From a virus: a stretch of DNA of 64,000 bases. The position numbers were made by a program, and so were the translations under genes. The notes beneath the pieces are model-generated. The model saw nothing but the letters and a program-made list of their open reading frames with translations, did not search any database and was not told the DNA's origin. The DNA lies in the IMG/VR virus record IMGVR_UViG_3300032296_002019, positions 35,489 to 99,488 of that record; one strand, given 5' to 3'. Shown piece by piece: positions 61,701 to 64,000 of this stretch (the stretch's first letter is position 1; the number at the start of each line of letters is the position of its first letter).

Positions 61701-64000
61701 ATCATATTTAGTAGGATCTATAGTAGTGTAAGGAACTCCAGCATTTGTTGCAGCCCTAAATCCTCCAATTGCTGATGGGTCTCTGTATACCCTTACCAAA
61801 CTACCAGTAGCTATAGCTGCTGAATCATATATTGAAGGTTCATCCGGACTTTGTGAGTAGAAACCTCCATATCTATAGGATTTACCGCTTGCTATACTAA
61901 TTCTTAAACTTCCTGATTGAGGGCTTATATCAAATCCGTTTAATTTTAACGGACCAAACGCCCTAACAAATTGACTATGTTGCTCAGATATACCATAAGT
62001 AGTTACACGAGAATCTGCAAATGAGCTAATACTTGAAGTGCTTAAAGAAAATATATATCCTAATGGAAATTTCTCATTGTATTGCTGAGGGGTGAATGGA
62101 GTAGTTTGCTGAATTAAACTGCCATCACTATCTATCAACAAATAAGTTACTTGTGAGGATGTTATGTATGTGGCACTAGCTGTTATTGGTCCAAAAGAAA
62201 CATAAGTAGGTACTGTATCTCCGTGTGATCCAGTAGAAGAGTTATGGTTTATAATTAAACCTGCTCCTTTAGTTACATATATAGTAGACCCACTAAATGT
62301 AGTAACGCCTCCCCACACTATACCAGTATCAGTTCTTTCCTCTAACCAGTGAGTTTCCCACAATTTACCATGATTTCTATACTGTAAATTAGGTACAGTA
62401 TCATCTGTGGAAGAGGTTGTAAAGAAGTAGGAAGATGTTGTATTTGAAGTTCCTGGATCCTTTCCTAAAGCTAATTCTAACCAATTATTGATAGACAAAC
62501 TTCCAGTTATTCCATATGAACCAGTTAATTGTTTGGAATTAATCCAAACACTTCCACTCTTAACCAGTAAATCTCCATAAGAAGATGTAGTGGTAAAATC
62601 TAATATGTCGTGTAATTCTGTTAATTCGTATCCATTATCAACCTTAATATATATTTTACCTTGAGTAGGATCTGCATTTAAAACATATCCCAATCTTACT
62701 GCATGTAATGGAGCATCTGGTTCTGTTTGTGTGTATTGTCCTGCTGAACTACTTACGAATATTAAATTACCTGGAATATACCCCGATGTGTTTAATCCTT
62801 TAAGAACACCTTCGGTTATTACCCAACCTTCGCTTCCTGCTGTTATTGTTTCCGCAACTAGTCCCAGAGTGCCTGCTGATCCTCTTTCTCTGTCAGCAGA
62901 AGCTAATCTAACAGCAGCTCTTCCGCCTTGAGAACCTGAAACATATACTACTTGTCCTTTTGATAAAGATGAGGTTTCTGAATTATAAACATACAAGTAT
63001 AGGTCCTCTCCTATGTTTAAGTCTACATTTCCTCCTCCTAATCCCATCTGTAGGGTTCCTTCCCCACTGTCCCATACCATTCTAGCCTCTTGTATATTGG
63101 AGGTAGAATTTGTATTAAAATCAATGTGAGATATGTTCTCTAAAGATCCAGATGTAGATATTATAGAACCTGAAATATAAACAGAACCTGTTATATATAA
63201 AGCACTTCCTGAATAAACCAAATTAGCGGATGCTGTTGCTGCATTAGTAGATCCATCTGATAATAAAACTCTTCCTATTGCTGGGCTATTGATAGTATTG
63301 AACCCTGTTCCACTAGATCCTGATGATCCACTAGACCCCGTAGAACCGCTACTTCCTGAAGAACCAGAACTTCCTGATGTGCCGCTAGAACCACTTGTAC
63401 CAGTAGAACCAGAACTTCCTGCAGTTCCTGAAGAACCTGAAGTACCCGTAGATCCGCTAGTACCAGTAGAGCCACTGCTTCCTGCAGTTCCTGAAGAACC
63501 AGCACTTCCGCTTGATCCTGAAGTTCCTGTAGAACCGCTACTTCCTGTACTACCGCTAGAACCACTAGTACCAGTAGAGCCGCTAGTACCTGTACTACCG
63601 CTAGAACCTGAGGTACCTGTGCTTCCGCTAGACCCAGTAGAACCGGAACTACCACTAGATCCGGATGTACCAGTACTGCCTGAAGATCCAGATGTTCCTG
63701 TGCTACCACTAGAACCAGATGTCCCAGTAGACCCAGAAGAACCACTAGTACCTGTACTACCAGAAGATCCAGAAGTACCTGTAGATCCGCTAGATCCAGA
63801 AGTACCTGTGCTTCCAGATGATCCACTTGTACCAGAACTGCCTGAGGAACCAGAACTACCTGAAGTTCCTGTAGAGCCAGATGTCCCAGTAGACCCAGAA
63901 CTACCTGAAGTTCCGGAAGATCCGCTACTACCAGCAGTACCAGAACTACCTGTTGATCCTGATGATCCACTAGAACCTGAAGTGCCGCTAGTACCTGAAG
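58746..64000 (-). CDS. Giant collagen-like tail fibre, 5' end beyond window
   Basis: The frame runs open from base 64000 to the stop at 58746, more than 1750 codons; a TTG at 63221 is not a true start because the frame continues upstream of it. It alternates long Gly-x-y tracts (GSSGTSGSSGST type, including GRDG) with short modules starting GTGFNTINSPAIGR and similar. Between 63220 and 61250 is a non-repetitive region (FNTNSTSNIQEARMVWDSGE and onward), and the C-terminus has a beta domain (NTSFTGNPRKATVTFTTAFG). Trimeric collagen-like fibres extend phage adhesins. The amount of Ser/Thr is very high. Confidence 0.88.
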   Translation of the reverse strand, partial: SGTSGTSGSSGSSGSTGSSGTAGSSGSSGTSGSSGSTGTSGSTGTSGSSGSSGSSGTSGSSGSTGTSGSSGSTGTSGSSGSTGTSGSSGSTGTSGSSGSTGTSGSSGSTGTSGSSGSSGSTGSSGSTGTSGSSGSTGTSGSTGTSGSSGSTGSSGSTGTSGSSGSAGSSGTAGSSGSTGTSGSTGTSGSSGTAGSSGSTGTSGSSGTSGSSGSSGSSGSTGSSGSSGSSGTGFNTINSPAIGRVLLSDGSTNAATASANLVYSGSALYITGSVYISGSIISTSGSLENISHIDFNTNSTSNIQEARMVWDSGEGTLQMGLGGGNVDLNIGEDLYLYVYNSETSSLSKGQVVYVSGSQGGRAAVRLASADRERGSAGTLGLVAETITAGSEGWVITEGVLKGLNTSGYIPGNLIFVSSSAGQYTQTEPDAPLHAVRLGYVLNADPTQGKIYIKVDNGYELTELHDILDFTTTSSYGDLLVKSGSVWINSKQLTGSYGITGSLSINNWLELALGKDPGTSNTTSSYFFTTSSTDDTVPNLQYRNHGKLWETHWLEERTDTGIVWGGVTTFSGSTIYVTKGAGLIINHNSSTGSHGDTVPTYVSFGPITASATYITSSQVTYLLIDSDGSLIQQTTPFTPQQYNEKFPLGYIFSLSTSSISSFADSRVTTYGISEQHSQFVRAFGPLKLNGFDISPQSGSLRISIASGKSYRYGGFYSQSPDEPSIYDSAAIATGSLVRVYRDPSAIGGFRAATNAGVPYTTIDPTKYDNGSGTLASVGTDEWTIQRVFQGVVNGISYVYYGQNTYASLALALQAISTDSFVESETSIIALPFIGYIIAKGNTTDLNNTTDNRIIQAGLFRNTAGSSGGGGGAAAQNLDDLGDVTITTPSTGQALVYNAGLWVNGSPLSASYAATSSYSTNFVVQGTLTINGTSYTAASSGTSGTSGSSGTSGSSGSSGTRGSSGSSGSSGSTGTSGSTGTSGSSGSTGSSGSTGTSGSAGTSGSSGSSGSSGSTGTSGSTGTSGSSGSSGTRGSSGSSGSTGSSGSSGSTGSSGSTGTSGSSGTSGSSGSSGTSGSSGSSGTSGTGFTTIANAADNRLLTSDGTANAANAEANLIFDGSILTITGSASPKLILGTVGGDEGGELLLGKAQTNTSITGSGVTIDIWQNRLRFFEQGGDARGYYIDITTGAAGVGTNLVSVGSSGTSGSSGTSGSSGSSGSTGSSGSTGSSGSSGSTGTSGSSGSSGSSGRDGSSGTSGSSGSTGTSGSSGSTGTSGSSGSSGTRGSSGSSGSTGSSGSSGSTGSSGSTGSSGSSGSSGSSGTGFNTINSPAIGRVLLADNSTNAATASAALVYNGTAFSVSGSTIITGSLTVTNTINATTLVVQTVTSSVSYITGSTQFGTTIQNTHQFTGSVSISGSLIINGTSYTAATSGTSGSSGSAGSSGSTGTSGSSGSTGTSGSSGSSGTSGSSGSSGSSGRDGSSGTSGSSGSSGSTGSSGSSGTSGSSGSTGTSGSSGSTGSSGSTGTSGSSGTSGSSGSSGRDGSSGTSGSSGSTGTSGSSGSTGSSGSTGTSGSSGTSGSSGSSGTSGSSGSSGSRGSSGSSGSTGSSGSSGSTGSSGTAGSSGSSGSSGSSISLTIADEGTAQGTATFLNFIGAGVSATVSNSTGSITIGGGGLTTKAGSIANTSFTGNPRKATVTFTTAFGNTNYAIVVTGEDSRTWTIESKLTGSFVIDSNSNVSLTGTTYWVATAYGES
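59120..59715 (-). repeat. Collagen-like Gly-Ser-Ser/Thr repeat tract 1
   Basis: Nearly uninterrupted Gly-x-y codons of the GSSGSTGTSG type, with GRDG imperfections. Synonymous codons for Gly and Ser change from unit to unit, so the DNA is less repetitive than the protein. Confidence 0.85.
60050..60415 (-). repeat. Collagen-like repeat tract 2
   Basis: Gly-x-y tract directly after a GTGFNTINSPAIGR module, with the same GSSG composition and one GRDG. Codon usage is again varied. Confidence 0.85.
60765..61195 (-). repeat. Collagen-like repeat tract 3
   Basis: Gly-x-y tract before a module with FTTIANAADNRLLTSDGTAN; same composition as the other tracts. Bounded by the adjoining beta module and by TAASSGTSG. 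Confidence 0.85.
63310..64000 (-). repeat. Collagen-like repeat tract 4, continues past window edge
   Basis: Long Gly-x-y tract to the right edge, following the GTGFNTINSPAIGRVLLSDG module. It shows that the fibre gene extends beyond the window. Confidence 0.85.

Noticed and set aside
63221-63221. Start codon of the collagen-like fibre at the TTG here
   Set aside because: The same frame continues upstream to the window edge with matching module and repeat sequence, so this TTG is internal.
59120-64000. CRISPR-like array in the repetitive region
   Set aside because: The repeat unit is a 9-nt coding triplet pattern in frame with a protein, without fixed-length repeats and spacers.

Overview
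The window is part of a large, AT-rich genome of a contractile-tailed bacteriophage (myovirus). Every convincing gene lies on the minus strand, so transcription runs from high to low coordinates. Tail sheath, tail tube, tape measure and baseplate genes sit beside a full phage replication set. No capsid, portal or terminase gene is visible, so the complete genome must be considerably larger than 64 kb.

The host is probably a member of the Bacteroidota. Most start codons have an A/T-rich leader without a Shine-Dalgarno run, and the ribonucleotide reductase gene is preceded by a textbook Bacteroidota -33/-7 promoter (TTTG, 17 nt, TATTTTTG). The lipoprotein signals, the DUF5522-type protein and the YAVAA-ending tmRNA tag also fit. 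This is inference, not proof.

Layout from right to left, in the direction of transcription. (1) 64000-48369: tail fibre and adhesin genes, including a collagen-like protein of more than 1750 residues, a LamG protein, a duplicated adhesin, a CxxCxxCC protein, a methyltransferase and a 1490-residue beta-propeller-like protein with an embedded cupredoxin domain. (2) 48299-33875: small membrane and zinc-ribbon proteins, sheath, tube, a HExxH protein, an apparent frameshifted tail-assembly chaperone pair, tape measure, and baseplate proteins including a LysM/gp53-like one. (3) 33848-18193: replication and nucleotide metabolism. This holds a divergent second family A polymerase-like protein, gp32-like SSB, UvsX/RecA, 5'-3' exonuclease, DnaB helicase, class II ribonucleotide reductase, dUTPase, a full family A DNA polymerase, a GIY-YIG homing endonuclease, GroES, GroEL and a PD-(D/E)XK nuclease. 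(4) 18134-6854: an 11-kb island of glycosyltransferases and methyltransferases, with a secreted non-specific nuclease inside it. (5) 6822-3900: mostly unrecognised small proteins, plus a protein with two WYL-like repeats and a helix-turn-helix/degenerate HNH protein. (6) 3860-2840: two RNA genes, an unidentified structured RNA with a terminator and a phage tmRNA with an unusually long tag. (7) 2722-1: a lipoprotein metzincin protease with calcium-type TSP3 repeats, then a string of small membrane/coiled-coil proteins that could include holin and spanin functions.

The sense-strand motif ATATTTATA recurs just upstream of many genes and is a candidate phage promoter element. The most unusual features are the unclassified RNA beside the tmRNA, the tmRNA tag, the slippery T7 overlap before the tape measure, the second polymerase-like protein, and the cupredoxin module in a tail protein. 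Apart from the two RNA genes there is no stretch longer than about 120 bases without a gene.
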